DNA from: Toxonevra muliebris
Taxonomy: Eukaryota; Arthropoda; Insecta; Diptera; Pallopteridae
Direction of reading: 5' to 3'
Length of the DNA: 64,000 nucleotides
NCBI GenBank assembly: GCA_963691655.1
Contig: OY829330.1
Location: 17,726,182 to 17,790,181, forward strand
Below are positions 22,380 to 34,882 of this stretch, in pieces. The notes under the pieces were generated by a model. It was not told where the DNA came from. It made no database searches and was given only the letters and a program-made list of their open reading frames with translations. How positions within the stretch are numbered: position 1 is the stretch's first letter; each line of letters opens with the position of its first letter. A program made the position numbers and the translations under genes.

Positions 22380-24399
22380 TTGGAACAACTTATTCCAATT
22401 CAACAGCGGCCTCAGCTTCATCATCTTCAATATCAGCAACTATCAGCAGTAACTTTTTAGTTAACTCAACACAAACAACAGTAGGAACAGAATCAGGAAC
22501 ATCTGTAGCTGCAACAAGAGCAGTACCGGGTGATGGAGTAGGTGGCACTGGAGTCGCAAATCCAAAAATTCATTCATTCCGTGTTGTATCCGCATATGAT
22601 GCTAGCGTTAATCAGAATAACGAAACGAACACATTTAAAATACAAAAGCCGATATTAATGTGTTTTATATGTAAGCTATCATTTGGTAATACAAAATCAT
22701 TTAGTTTGCATGCCAACACTGAGCATACGTTAAATTTGCAAGAGCTAGAGAAGAATTTGCTTAATCACGAATATTCGAGTGCCATTATACAGCGGAATAT
22801 GGATGAGAAGCCGCAGATATCGTTTTTAGAGCCGTTAGATGTGCATCTAATGAAAAATGAAATATTAATAGATACGGATACTGAAATCGAAGAATCAACA
22901 GCAGCAGCAGCTGCTGTATCAGCATCCTCAGCGTCAACATCCACAGCCTCTCCACCAACAACATCAGTAGAATCTATCACAAAAGATGTTGCTGCTGTAA
23001 AGGACAATTTAACCAAAAAAATCGAAACGACTGAAACGACGACGAATGACGCTGCTGAAAGCAGCAGTAGAAGCAGCAATAGTAGCAATAGCAGCAACAG
23101 CAGCAGCAACAGTAAAAGCAACAGAAATAATTGCGGCGACAGTGCAACAATATCTTCAACTGAAAAACTGCAAATAGTGGGTGCAACAGTAACTGCTGCA
23201 GGTGCTGCTGATAACGATATTGTTTTATCAACCCCAACGTTAAAAACTGGTTCCTTAAATGCAACAACAGCATCTACTGCAACAACAAAGACTTATTCAA
23301 ATGCAAATACATTGAACACAAATGCATTGCCATTAATATCAACTTCAACACCAACAGCAACGTTGCCCACATCATCGGTGGTGGTGGCAACAACAACAGC
23401 AACAACAGCACCGTTGTTGACGGCATTAACTTCAGTGTCAGCATTAGCAGCATCGACGATATCATCATCTTCTACTACACCACCGCCACTTCCATCAATA
23501 ACTCCAACGATACTAATGTCAAATAATAAAGCAACAACATATGATACTAGTAGTACTGATAATTTAAGTAGCAATAAGTTATACAACAAAAATGTAAGCA
23601 TCCCAGCCACCACCCATCACAGCAGCAGCAGCATTATATCTAGCAGCAGCGGCGGCAACATTAACATCAGCAGCAGTAGCAGTTGTGGCAATGATGATAT
23701 TCAAAACCTAAACGTATCACCATTAATGCAGCAGCTGCCACCGCCATCATTGCTACCGCTACCACCTCAAACTATTACAACAGCTGCAGACTTTTTCCAG
23801 CAGCAGCAACAACAACAGCAGCAAACATCAACAGCCGAACATATGAGCAATACAGAACTAGCAAATAATTTACTTCAACATCAGCAGCAAATACACCATC
23901 AACATCAAACATTTCCATTATCCACACCAATGTCAATGTCTCACAATCAGTTGAGTTCGCTGCATGCCTCATTGGCTGCCGCTTTGAGTAGCAGTAGCAG
24001 TGGCAACACCAGCGATCATCATCAGAATAGTAACAGCGTTAAGTTGATTAGTGAATTTCTACAACATCAACTGGCTGTACAACAGCAACAACAACATCAT
24101 TTTTCGCCCACCTGCCCAGAACATCCCGATTTTAAGGGTATTGATTGTAAAACTTGTGAATTGCTTGAGATTCAGCAACATCTTCAACAACAACAGCAGC
24201 AACAACATCTCAAGTCACCATTAACACCACAACGCTCACCGACTAGGCTAAATCTTTCCTCCACATCGCCAACAACATCATCCGCTGCTGCAAGTGCAAA
24301 TCTGGTTAATGCAGCAGCTTCAGGCAATGCTTCCAGTTTCACAATTGGCGCATGTTCAGACCATATAAATGGACGTCCGTTAGGTGTGGATTGCGCTCG
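22380..24399 (+). CDS. zfh2: zfh2 coding exon 3
   Basis: Acceptor at 22379 (TTTTAAAG) completes the codon left by exon 2; an alternative AG ending at 22406 is also in phase and would remove nine residues. The donor GCTCG|GTAAGA follows 24399 (phase 2). The product of about 673 residues has a C2H2 finger (MCFICKLSFGNTKSFSLH, from about 22658) and then long Ser/Thr/Ala-rich and polyglutamine runs (around 23800-23825 and 24170-24210). A Cys/His-rich end follows (CPEHPDFKGIDCKTC; CSDHINGRPLGVDCAR). That end is a ZFHX-family signature continuing across the splice into exon 4. The minus-strand ORFs here are shadows of the repeats. The low-complexity tracts are probably disordered regulatory regions. 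Confidence 0.93.
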
Positions 24400-24787
24400 G
24401 TAAGATAGATTTATTTTCATACGTATCTGAATTTTTTCAAGAAAGAACAGTGCATGAAGCAGTAAATAAGAAGGAAGTACATAAACTAAAGCCATAATCA
24501 TTAGCGGATCCAGAGATTTTCTAAGGGGGGTGGGGGTTTCATTTTTTCATCTCCTAACATTTTTTTTCCGTTCATGAGCAACTTCAAAATGTGTGGAAAT
24601 TTCAAATCGACTAAAAAGAAAGTCATAAAAAAAGTTGCTTATCACAAAATTAAAAAGATCTGCCGAACTAGTGGTTATGAAAACCATTTTAAAATCGTAC
24701 TTTTATTAAGATTATAATTACATAATTTTACATTTTTTATTATTTTTATTTTATAAATATTTTCTGAGAGCCTTTCTCAAATGATTT

Positions 24788-26110
24788 TATATTACACAGT
24801 GCAACAGTAAATTTCAAATGTCGAATGAATAAGTTTTTAAGGGTAACTCGGGGTCGTTGATTCCGACCCTGTACTCAGATTTTCTCTCTCACGTAATTGA
24901 ATCGAAAATTTTTCCAATTCCATTACCTAGGAATTTAAAAATTTTAATAACCGATTAAATTTCGTTGTAATGGAATTGAAAGTTTTATCAATTCCATTAC
25001 TAAGGAATTGAAAACATTTAAGTACCAATTACAATTCTTTGTAATTAAATGGAGATGGAATTTAATTAATAAAGGAATCATTACTACCCAACTCTGTACG
25101 ACGCACACTGGGGTCACTCCATATAAGTAAGTGCTCAAAATTCTAAAATTAGTTTTTTTCAACCAAACTCGCTTGAGCTATATTTTTTAAGTAAATTTTA
25201 GATGATTTAACCCATTGATGAACACGACCATGATAGTCTAGTGGATAGTGCACTAGACTATCATCTGAGAGGTTCGGGTTCGATTCCCGCCTTCGTCTGG
25301 TGGTTAATTTTTATTACTTTCTTATATTCACTATCAATATGAAGTGTATGAAAATTATAAGATAGTGTACAAGTACACACATTGGTTGGTAATGGCAAAA
25401 CCACCAAGCCGATAAAAAATTGCCACACCGCCGATCGGAATCGGCGTTAAACTGTAGGTCCAACTATGTGGTATCACAATGGGCCGTTCAGGCCTAAGTG
25501 TGTCTCTCGACAGCCACTCCAACCTAACCTAACCCATTGATGACCACCATTTAACCCATCTGTGACCAAAGTAACATAAGCATATCACAATTTTACACCA
25601 AACTCATTTAAATATAATTTGTAAAGTAAATTTTAAATGATTTAACTCATTGATGACCATTATTTAACCCATTGGTGACCAAGATAACATCAGCTTCATC
25701 AGTTTAACAAAATTTTGTATTTTGAAACTTTCTGTATAATTTAAAGGAAGCTTCCACAGTCAAACCTTTGTGCTACATCTAAGTATGTAATATATAATGC
25801 CTTTATATAAGAAATATTTCTAATCAAAAAGTAGTTGGGGTCAACGAAGGTCAAAACTAACTAAGTTTTGTTTTTCTTACAAACTAAACTTTCTCTTAGC
25901 TATGAAACATGCACAAGGTAAAATAAAAAAAGTTTTATGTTGGTCCCGCGCATACCAAAATTATGGGTTTTGGCCGTACCAGGAATTCCTGACGTGATAA
26001 AGGAAATCTGAGTACGGGATCGGAATCAGCAACTTCGAATTACCCGTAAAAAGTTATTCATTCGGCATTTGGTTTTGTAAAGCGTCAAATTGTTGCACAG
26101 TGTTATTATC
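24788..26110. repeat. inverted repeat pair, tail-to-tail DD37E ends
   Basis: The left arm (about 24788-24877) and right arm (about 25990-26110) are inverted; both read CTGAGTACGG/CGTACTCAG-type sequence and GCCGAATGAATAA-like sequence. The right arm overlaps the C-terminal codons of the DD37E transposase remnant, and the left arm looks like the same C-terminus in opposite orientation. The SINE and AT-rich DNA fill the centre. Confidence 0.6.
25222..25530 (+). mobile_element. tRNA-derived SINE
   Basis: The head carries a pol III A box TAGTCTAGTGG (25234-25244) and B box GGTTCGATTCC (25277-25287). A CORE-like body follows (GATCGGAATCGGCGTTAAAC, then GGGCCGTTCAGGCC), with the tail CCAACCTAACCT. 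A 13-bp target duplication AACCCATTGATGA (25209-25221 and 25531-25543) encloses it. The anticodon stem has mismatches, so it is not a working tRNA. Related tails occur at 17213-17292 (reverse) and 62195-62400. Confidence 0.85.
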
Positions 26111-26600
26111 GGATACCTTTCGAGCTGCTGAAGACCACTTTCCTCGGAAATCTTACACAAACTTGGACACTTTATTTGTCACCTTGATTTCCCTTTTGAC
26201 CAAAGTCCTGTATCTTTCAATTGACCTGAGCACTGGATAGTTTGGATGGTTTGCTTCTAGAGCTACTAAAAGCACATTTTCTTTGAGTACCATTCTAAGA
26301 TCATTTAACTGTAATAGCAAGAAGCTAGGTTGGACTAAAAGAAAGTAGAACCTCATAATGTCTTAAGAAAGGCTTTAGTCCCTATTTCAAACATTGTTTG
26401 AAATAAATTTCTGAGTTAATTGTTGGCGTGGCTACGAAAGACTTGCACCTTTCGACACAACTCCAGATAGTTTGCCATACCAGGAATTTTCGAGGATACT
26501 TATACTGCTTTTTGACTTAAATTTTTCGTCCATGTTCCTCCGCGAGTTTGCAATGTGAAACTCCTGCCTGAAAGCTGCAAAAAGTCGGTTAAAACTTACA
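26054..26600 (-). pseudogene. DD37E-type (ITm) transposase remnant, copy 2
   Basis: Read on the minus strand, fragments appear in family order: EFHIANSRRNMDEKF-like, KFLVWQTIWS, FVATPTINSEIYFKQCLK, RGLKPFLRH, SNLASCYYS, VALEANHPNYPVLRSIERY and ARKVSDNTVQQFDALQNQ, ending at a stop at 26054-26056. Multiple frameshifts are needed. Only the C-terminal half is present. The order and motifs match the copy at 3896-4663. Confidence 0.75.
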
Positions 26601-27796
26601 TCTTTTCAAATTAAAAAAAAAAAATGTTTGTACTTTTTGGCATGCATTTCTGTCTGTCTGTCATTTTTGTGCTTTAAACGTCTTCAGTCCAGCGTCCTTT
26701 TCAGCCCATCATATAAAAAACTCGGAGCACTCCATCTTCTAAGCCGGTTATCTGTCCGAAATGTTAGTATTCTTCTTCAACACGGTGAGGATTTAGTTTG
26801 ATTTTTTCTTCTTTAAAATTTTCAACACAGTTTTCGCGCCAATTTATAGTTTAGCAATTTTGAGCAAATTTTTTAAATGTCCAATGGGGTGGACATTTAA
26901 AAAATAAGAAAAATTGCAGATAGTTTAAAAAATATACAAATATTAAGTAATTTTTAAGATGTTAGGGCCCAGAGACACAAGATAAGAATATCTTAATTTT
27001 TTTTTTAAATACGATTTTCTCAATTTTTTTTTTTAATAACGACAGTTTTACGTTAATTTATTGTACCTCAGTAACGATTATTTTTGAGCCATAAAGCATT
27101 GCGAGCTGATTCGTGGTACACAGGGAAATCGTTTGGCATAAATAAACGCAAAACTGAAAAATCGATATCGTTTACACTAATTTGGTGGATAGAGCTCGCT
27201 CTGAGTGCACGCAATGAACCAAATCAGACTCAAATAGCAGGCGCGTACGCAAAAAAAAGTTTCGAGGGGAGATGGGTTTTAAAATATTTTTTAGATATCA
27301 AAAAATGTCTTACAAACTTTCGCAGTGTTAAGTTCCGTTATACTTTTCATACAATTTTTGTTGTATTTCTAAAAAACATATAAGATTTGAACAGTTTGCC
27401 AATAAAAGCCATCCGATTTTATTTGTAAGGAACCATTACAAAGCTGTGAAATTTGAAATGTAAACTTAGGCTACAAAATTTTAAGAAATCGGAATTTATG
27501 GTCCAAATGTCGGGACTATTGAAACCTTTTTGCAACTTGAAAATATTGTCTAAATATTATTGAGTAGATTTAACGACATTCTTGAATATTTATCGTACCC
27601 CAAAAATGTCCCTTTACGTGAAAATTTGTTTTATGTACAGTGATATCCAAAATTTGTGCACATCCCAACGAATTTTTGAAACGAAGCGTAAAAACAAGCC
27701 GTCATTTCGCTCGAATTCCACCTCGGTCATTTCCATCTCGAAATAGTCAAACTACCTTCGGAAAAACCAAAATATGTGTCTGCAGGCACTCACAGT

Positions 27797-29390
27797 AGAA
27801 GTGAAACTTTGTAGTTTATTTGAAAATTAAGTATTAGAAAACATTTATAACAAAGTCTGTTGAATTTTTTTTTTTGCAGTCTTCTTCTATTTTGTTGTTG
27901 CTTTTCTTTTGTTGATACTCCTACACTTATCGGCACAAACACTACGTAGTATACGTATATAACACAAGAGGAAAGTTCCGCTATATGCAATCAAGCAGAG
28001 GCAACTTCGTTGGCTCTCTCATAACTTCGTTTCACGTGACAGTTGTTGTTGAAGCTTTTGCACTCATCCTATTTCTATTCACTGATGCTTTTTTTCTGTT
28101 GATATTCTCTACACTTATCGGCACAAACACGACGTAGTACACGTTTATAGTATATAAGAGGAAAGCAGCTATATGGAATCAAGCTCTCTCACTAAAGCAC
28201 ATGAGATAAAACTGCGAAAAGTCGGCTCTCTGCATGATTGTATGTAGCCGACAGGGATGCCAACTAATTTTTTCTTTCTCCCCGATAACGCACGAGGAAT
28301 TCCCCGATTTTCGATCGAATTCCCCGCATCGATATAATTTCATATTATAACAGCGCGATACGCACTTTCCATATAAACATTTTACAAAAACGAAAAATAC
28401 CTTAAAATTGATATCGGTAAGTGTTATTTTAGGGCGACCCTGAACTTTCTCGGTCCAACACTTAACCAATTTTTACGGAACTGGTAGATTAATAGAAATA
28501 TACTTTCTGACTCCGGAATTCTTTTGGCACATGGGATATTTCACTTCAAGGGAACCCACTCTCAAAATCGATCCGGCTCAAGCTTGCACAAAGTTTAATG
28601 CTATTGGGTAGTAGTTGGCACACCAAATTTGAACGAGATGGGGTGTTTCGAGTTACTAGACGTTCAGCCCACTTTCGGATATCAAAGTTCTCAAAGGAGA
28701 AGACATGGGCTCTCTTTTGACTCAAATAAAAAATGGCAAGAACCTTCTTTTGAGAAAAACGGGTCCAAAGTTTTGACTATCGGTATTTAACATATAAAAT
28801 ATATTTCATCTTCTTTATGATTTGTAAGTTTACAAATTAGTCAGCAAGGATTAAGGGTTATTAAGGAGGTATAGCTTTCTGAACGGTTGAAAGGGAAGTC
28901 GAAGCGCCGCGCGACTGTTTTGGCCTGACTGACATTCGGCGCTATAATCGTCTATATCTACGAAAGCACTCCGCGTCTCTCTCTGAAATTTTCACAAAAT
29001 ACTTTCAAATAGCACTATTTTTTACAAATCGTTTCCTCTAAACCAATATACCGCATGGGGCCACTTAAGAAAGACTATGATTTTAAGACCCAAAATATGA
29101 AATATTGCGTAAGTTAAACGTTTTACTTTACATAAAATTTGACAAAAAATATTATACAGACTTTTATGACTAAAAGAATTCAAATTCCCCTTAAAAAACA
29201 GCACATTCCCCGATTCCCCGCACCCAGTAAAACTCTCCGCAAATCGGGGAATTCCCTGCAAATTGGCATTGCTGGTAGCCGATCACCATATGACCTCGTT
29301 CGATAAACATTAACGACAGCATAACTTCGTTTCCTATTAGTTTCGTCTTTAGTGCAACAAATATTCGATTTCCGAAGAAGAAGTTTCACT
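27797..29390. repeat. composite repeat with GAAGTGAAACTT ends
   Basis: Bounded by GAAGTGAAACTTTG on the left and AAGTTTCACTTC on the right, it interrupts dispersed repeat C. Inside are two direct copies of about 80 bp (about 27895-27975 and 28082-28160, sharing CTACACTTATCGGCACAAAC) and the hAT-like element B copy 2. Related termini occur in repeat A and near 36006. Confidence 0.6.
28252..29274. mobile_element. hAT-like element B, copy 2 (inverted)
   Basis: The left end CAGGGATGCCAACTAA corresponds to the right end of copy 1, and the right end is the complement of CAGCAATGCCAATT. The 8-bp duplication GTAGCCGA at 28244-28251 and 29275-29282 is exact. It is 1023 bp, with no transposase. Confidence 0.9.
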
Positions 29391-29434
29391 TCAAAAGGAA
29401 TTCAAAAATTCACATCTTGAAAATCTAACTATAA

Positions 29435-29515
29435 AAAATGTTTTGATGCAATTTTCGAGGCTAGAAGACCAAAATTTATCAAAAAAAAAAGTAGTAGCGT
29501 CCTTAGCACAAAATA
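29435..29515. repeat. Dispersed repeat C, copy 2 (3' half)
   Basis: Matches 10895-10985 (AAAAAATGTTTTG, CCTTAGCACA). The 5' half is at about 27748-27772, beyond the composite repeat inserted between them. Confidence 0.65.
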
Positions 29516-31249
29516 GCTGTAAGCTAATGTTATTCTTACATCGGCTTAAAACTTTACACGTGATTAGCTGACTAGGCGATTATTGATATTACCATCCATA
29601 CCAAATTTCATAACAAATCGCGGCCAGGCTAACGTATACAAGGATATGTTTGGAAGTCCTATGTAAAGGATGCATATATTCTGCACGTACAGGCCGATGT
29701 CGGACCAGCCTGTATATTGGACGTACGACTTTGGCCTTCATAAGACCTTTATAACAAGTGGAATTTCCATGGTGAATTTCCATATGGGTATTTGTTCAAA
29801 ACTGGTTAAACAACGTTGACGTTTTATTAATTTATTTTACATTCCCATTACCTTGTTAAATTCGGACCAAAAAATAAAAATTTTACCCAAAAATATAAAT
29901 AAATAAATATAAGTAACGGGCTCCACGTCTATTAGTATAATACGTGGAGCCCATTGCCAAAAAACAGTCTCTTACTTTCTAAAGGCTAGTTTTGTAATAT
30001 TTTGTATACTAGTGAAATACATGAACATACTCTGGTCAGTCAAGTTTTTGTTAGAACACACAGTGGAGTTTTCAAACATGTCGAAAATACAAGGTAAGTG
30101 CAACGGTTTTCTAAAGGCTGAAACTTTTTATACAGGTTATGTATAAAAAGTCCATTTTTTTGCCATACTTTGTTCGGCGGTCGGTCAAAATTCGAAAAAT
30201 TTTTCGGTTTATGTTGCTTGGAAATAAAAATCAATCCATACAATTCGGTACGCTCCAATCTACTTATATATATTAAGGCGGGTCGATTTGTATGGACGAT
30301 TTTTAACGTTATATCCGTCATGAATTTTCTGAACGGTCTTGAAAAAAGAAAAAATTTTGCTTTCCCGATAGTGTTTGAAATTTTAAAACAACGATTTAAA
30401 AATTTTTGAAATAACTAAAATAGTAAGTATTAAAATTACAAATTAGTTACATTTAATCATACAGTATTTATTGGTTTTCATAGACTTCAATGTCCGCAGT
30501 GTTTTCATTGCAAAATAAGATATAAAAGAACACAAAAAAAAAAAAGAAAACCTAAAATAATTTTTTTTTAACCAAAAACGTAAAAAAAACAAAAAAAAAA
30601 TTTTGCATATTTTAGTTTTCAAAGTCCAGTTTTCTTATATATTAAGATTTTTCTCTTTTTAAGACCTTTCAGAAAATTCATGGCGAATTAAAAAAAAAAA
30701 ATTGATCAGCTGTATCTACACATAGATTCCTTATGTCTTTAACCCATTTTCGTCTGCCAATGCGTTTTCGCCACACCAATTTCAAGCATTTTAAAATAGA
30801 TAAAACTGTGTGTATCCCATTTAAGTTTGAATGACAATTTGAACTCTTGGCTTCTCAATTTTTCTTGTAATTTTATTTTTTTTTTTTTATTTTTACAATT
30901 TTACACCTGCGCTTTTACCTTAATATTTGTATGTTAAAAAAGGGTCTAAAAAAATTCATTTTTTAAAATGGCTCGTAGAGTTATTAAAATATGTTTTTAT
31001 TTTTTTAACAATCGTATTCGTGGTACTAAAATACCAAAATGTAATACTAAAGACTATCTGGTTGATATTACCGTTTGAAATCTTCCAGGTGTAGCGGTCG
31101 TTGCTTTTTCGCAATAGGCTGCCCTTGATAACCTAGAGGTTCTAAAATGTTCTCAATTGGCTAAAATTGATCAGTGGGATCTCAAATCAAAAAATCATGC
31201 AGCTATCTCAACGATCTCGATGATTCGTCGATAATGTGTTAATAACAGA

Positions 31250-31450
31250 TTTTAGTACTTAAAAAAAAAAAAAGAAAAAAATTTTTTTCGGAATTTTAGA
31301 GGGTGTAGTAGTTTTTGGCTTACCCCGAGAAAATAAGGCGACCAGGTGTAAAAAAATTCGATATATTTCTACGCTACATCGTGAGCAATAAGTATTCCTT
31401 GGAATTAAATGTTTTTAACACAGTATTTTAGAAGTTATTATTAGTTAAAG
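31250..31450. repeat. Dispersed repeat D, copy 1
   Basis: Shares GGCTTACCCCGAGAAAATAA and flanking sequence with 39537-39735, same orientation. Nature unknown. Confidence 0.7.
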
Positions 31451-31663
31451 ACAGCGAAATGTGGAAAATATGCATTTTTGTTTTTACAAAAGTTTGGTCA
31501 GCTGTAGCCTCTTAAAAATATAAGAGGATCTGTGAAGTTATAATTTCTACATTAAGTTTGTTATTTTATCTAAGTGAATTTCTCATTCCAAGTGTAAAAT
31601 AATTGATTTTACTATTTTTTGTTGATTTTCAAAACTACCTTCCACAAAAGTATGTCTGTTCAC

Positions 31664-32694
31664 CAGTGGCGGTACATCCATATAAGCCCAAAAGCCGGGC
31701 TTGCCTAACTGAAAATTTGTACGATAAGTATTTACAAAATTACTACTCTTGTTTCAAACTGAAAGAATAATTTCTAAAATTTTTTATTTGTATTACCTTG
31801 TTTTTCAATAGCTAGTATATGTACCAAAAAAAAAATGTGGATTGTATAGAATACACACAAGCATTCATGCTATCGCAGTTCATCAAATTGGCTTTTACGA
31901 GGCTTTTAAAATTTGAAAATGTATGTTTTCATAACATGCTATCTCGCTTATTCTAATAGGAAGTTCAATAGCTTTTTTAGTATGTGTAGTTCCAAAAAAA
32001 GTAGCAGCATACCAATTTTCTACTACTATGTATGATTTTACATAGAATTTAAAAGCTGGCTTTCAGGTTTTGTTTGCCATTTGGAAAGTATTTGCTCCAC
32101 TTTCTTTTACTCCTATATTCATGCGCCATTAGATTTTATCAGAGTTTCGAACCGGTTAAATTTGGGTTCGTGTTTAGGTTCAGGTTCAAGCAAAAAATAA
32201 CAGTAGTTCCTGTTCAGGTTCAAATAAAAATGATGCAAAACAAGGTTTTTCAAAAAATAGTTTTACTTATTTGCATACATCAATACATTTAGTTTACATT
32301 TTTTCATTCCGTTGACATTTTTCTTATATTTGATAATTTGCTGTTTTATTAAACATTTAATAAAGCTTATATTAAGGGAAATTATCGTTTGGATTAACAA
32401 ATAGTATATCTCTTAACGATTTGTTTTTTAAATGATATCTTTACGGAGCCAATATAAATTTTAGTAAAGAAAATGCCCTTTCTACGTTCACTTGTGTGGT
32501 TGGAACTGGTAAGATCATTTCTGAAGCTTCAAACAATAAAGGAAGCTCAGTTTTTTGATGCCCCCACCATATTCCAACAGGCTCTCTATCACATCAAAAG
32601 TCAAATTCCATCCTGATTTCCAATTTTAGCCTTTTCTGTTTAGAAACAAAATTCACTGGGCTTACCTCATCGGTAAGTGCTAGGCACGCCACTG
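31664..32694. mobile_element. hAT element with transposase remnant
   Basis: Ends CAGTGGCG and CGCCACTG with an exact 8-bp duplication CTGTTCAC (31656-31663 and 32695-32702). The interior keeps the C-terminal dimerisation region of a hAT transposase on the minus strand, which confirms the superfamily independently of the ends. It is 1031 bp. Confidence 0.92.
32380..32600 (-). pseudogene. hAT transposase C-terminal remnant
   Basis: The minus strand reads IWWGHQKTELPLLFEASEMI, then VPTTQVNVERAFSLLKFIL, a stop, and LRDILFVNPND. This is the hAT dimerisation domain pattern (W, VERAFS, LKxIL, L-x-DILF). The rest of the transposase is absent. Confidence 0.85.
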
Positions 32695-33898
32695 CTGTTC
32701 ACCCAAAGACCAAGTGAAAGTCAGGTGAAAAACAATATTTTTAAATTATTTAAATGCATGTTTAAATTCAGTTTATATAGAAATGTTAAACAGTGATCAC
32801 TTTGAGAAAAAATTTATAAATGTATTTTTGACGAATTTTCAAAGTTGCACTCAAGCGAGTACAATGTGAACTCTTCTACAACACAGCCAATATCTCTTTA
32901 GCATTTGTATGTATGTGTTTTGTGATTCACTTTAATGCAATTAATTGTGTTTTCTTTTTCTTTTAAAGACTGATTGATTTTATCACTCCAATACAACAAA
33001 TTACTAATTTGCGTAATAGCTTAGAACACATGCATATAAATGTACATACATATATATAAGTAAGCATGTACATAAGTAGTTGTCAGAATAAACAAAATGA
33101 ATATAACAACTTTATACCCATGAGCATTATTTCATTTATTCATTCATTCACTCTTATTATTGGAAATTAACCCTTTCTTTTATGATGCCTCATTCAACAA
33201 TAACACTAGTCTGCATTGTTTCTGCGATTTAAATTATATATCAGACTTATTTTTATAACTTGATGGCGTTGAATTTGAATGTAGAAGCCATAATTTCTCT
33301 ATCACGTAGGGCAATTAAATTTTAAAACCTCAGGCCTAATCAAAAGGCGATGGCCATCAAAAATTTACAAGAATTTAGGCGAAAATATCAGACCGCAACA
33401 AAAAGCGGAATTTTGCAGACCTGTGTAATCTTAACTAACTACATATATTCCTATAATATATACTGTCTTTGTTTGTGTATTTACGGAAATTCTTAAAATT
33501 AGGGATCAAACGGGTAGATTTGTTTAGTTTTTTTTTTTTTGTTATAACTTAATCTATGCAGTATGAGTTCGCCTTTGATTATTTTTTCTTCATTCGCTCC
33601 TTTTGTAACCAACTTCCTTTTTTTTTGGCACAAACAACTTTTTAGAGAGTTTATAGATAGATCCCGATTGCATTACGGAAATTGTACAGCATATTTTTTA
33701 AGGGTATTCACACAACAGTGAAAGTTTACAGTCAACACACATAGTAGTTGTATTCACGAAGTAGGGCAACAGGTCTGGCAGATGGATAAAAAAGCAGATT
33801 TCCTCTAAAAAACAACAAAATACATATGATGTAAATTAGCTACATGTTAGCTCTTTTGTTGCACAGAAACTCTCGAGTTGATTTGAATAGCTCTTCTA

Positions 33899-34882
33899 CA
33901 CCCAGAGAAATACTTACCTCGTTTGAAGAGAAACGGCTATCAAATTGAGGAAAAATGGGAATGATTTGGCGCCATAGAAACGGTTTCCTCATTTAGATAT
34001 ACAAAATTTCTTTGAATTGAGGAAATATTTTTTCTTTATTTTAGAGAAAATTTTCTTTGAAAGAAGGAACTTTTCCGTAAATTAAAGAAATATGTCTTCA
34101 ATTTGTAGAAATTGAGTTTTTTAAATGAAAAATATTTTATTTCAACATGAGAAATTGTATATAATTTAGGTAAAATTTTCCTCAGTTTGAGGAATAATTT
34201 TCCATAAATTGAAGTAAATTTATTACCTTTTTAGAAAAAAAATCCTCAATTTATGGAATATTTTCTACAATGTTGTTTTAATTAAAAGGCATAGAAATCA
34301 TGTTTTTTTACTTGTATTCATTTATTATTTTAATTTTAATAAGTATTAAGGTTTACATTCATACGTATTTTTACATACACTACAGGCGTCGTCGCCTTGA
34401 AATGATCAAAAGATCCTTATGGCTATCAAAGAATTATAAATTGAAGTTTATTGAAATTTATTTCTTTCGAATATATTTTGATTTTTTTTTAACAATATAT
34501 ATAAATTTTTTTCACAAATTATATCAACAGCCACAAACATAACCACTTCGCTTGAAATAGAGACGCCGACTAAAAAATTCAAAAGAAAAGCAAAGCGTAC
34601 GCGATTGTCTGCTAAGGCCAAAAGAGTAAAGCTAGTTTTTTGTGTATACCAAAATTTTGTATGGAGAACATTTTTGGTATATTCGACTCTTTCTTACATT
34701 TTCTATGCAACTAAATTTGTAAAAATGAAGAAATAACTTACTTCAAATTGAACACCATGGTTGCAGGAAAGGAGCAAATTTTTCTTCATTTTGAGGAAAA
34801 TTTACTTAAACGAGAGAAATTTTCGTGGATTCAAATTGAGGAAACTTTTTCTTTGTTTTAGAGATGGGTATTTTTCTAGGTG
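33899..34882. mobile_element. TA-flanked element V, copy 1
   Basis: Ends CACCCAGAGAAATAC and the complement of CACCTAGAAAAATAC, between TA at 33897-33898 and 34883-34884. Many GAGGAAA/TTTCCTC blocks occur inside. Copy 2 (58634-59636) has the same orientation and length. No transposase. Probably a Tc1/mariner-type non-autonomous element. Confidence 0.82.

Noticed and set aside
22765..24501. Minus-strand ORFs under exon 3 (leucine/valine-rich)
   Set aside because: They are mirror readings of CAG/CAA and AGC repeats in the zfh2 coding strand.
25230..25300. Possible functional tRNA gene
   Set aside because: A and B boxes are present, but the anticodon stem has mismatches and the sequence runs into a SINE body with a CCTAACCTAACC tail and target duplications.
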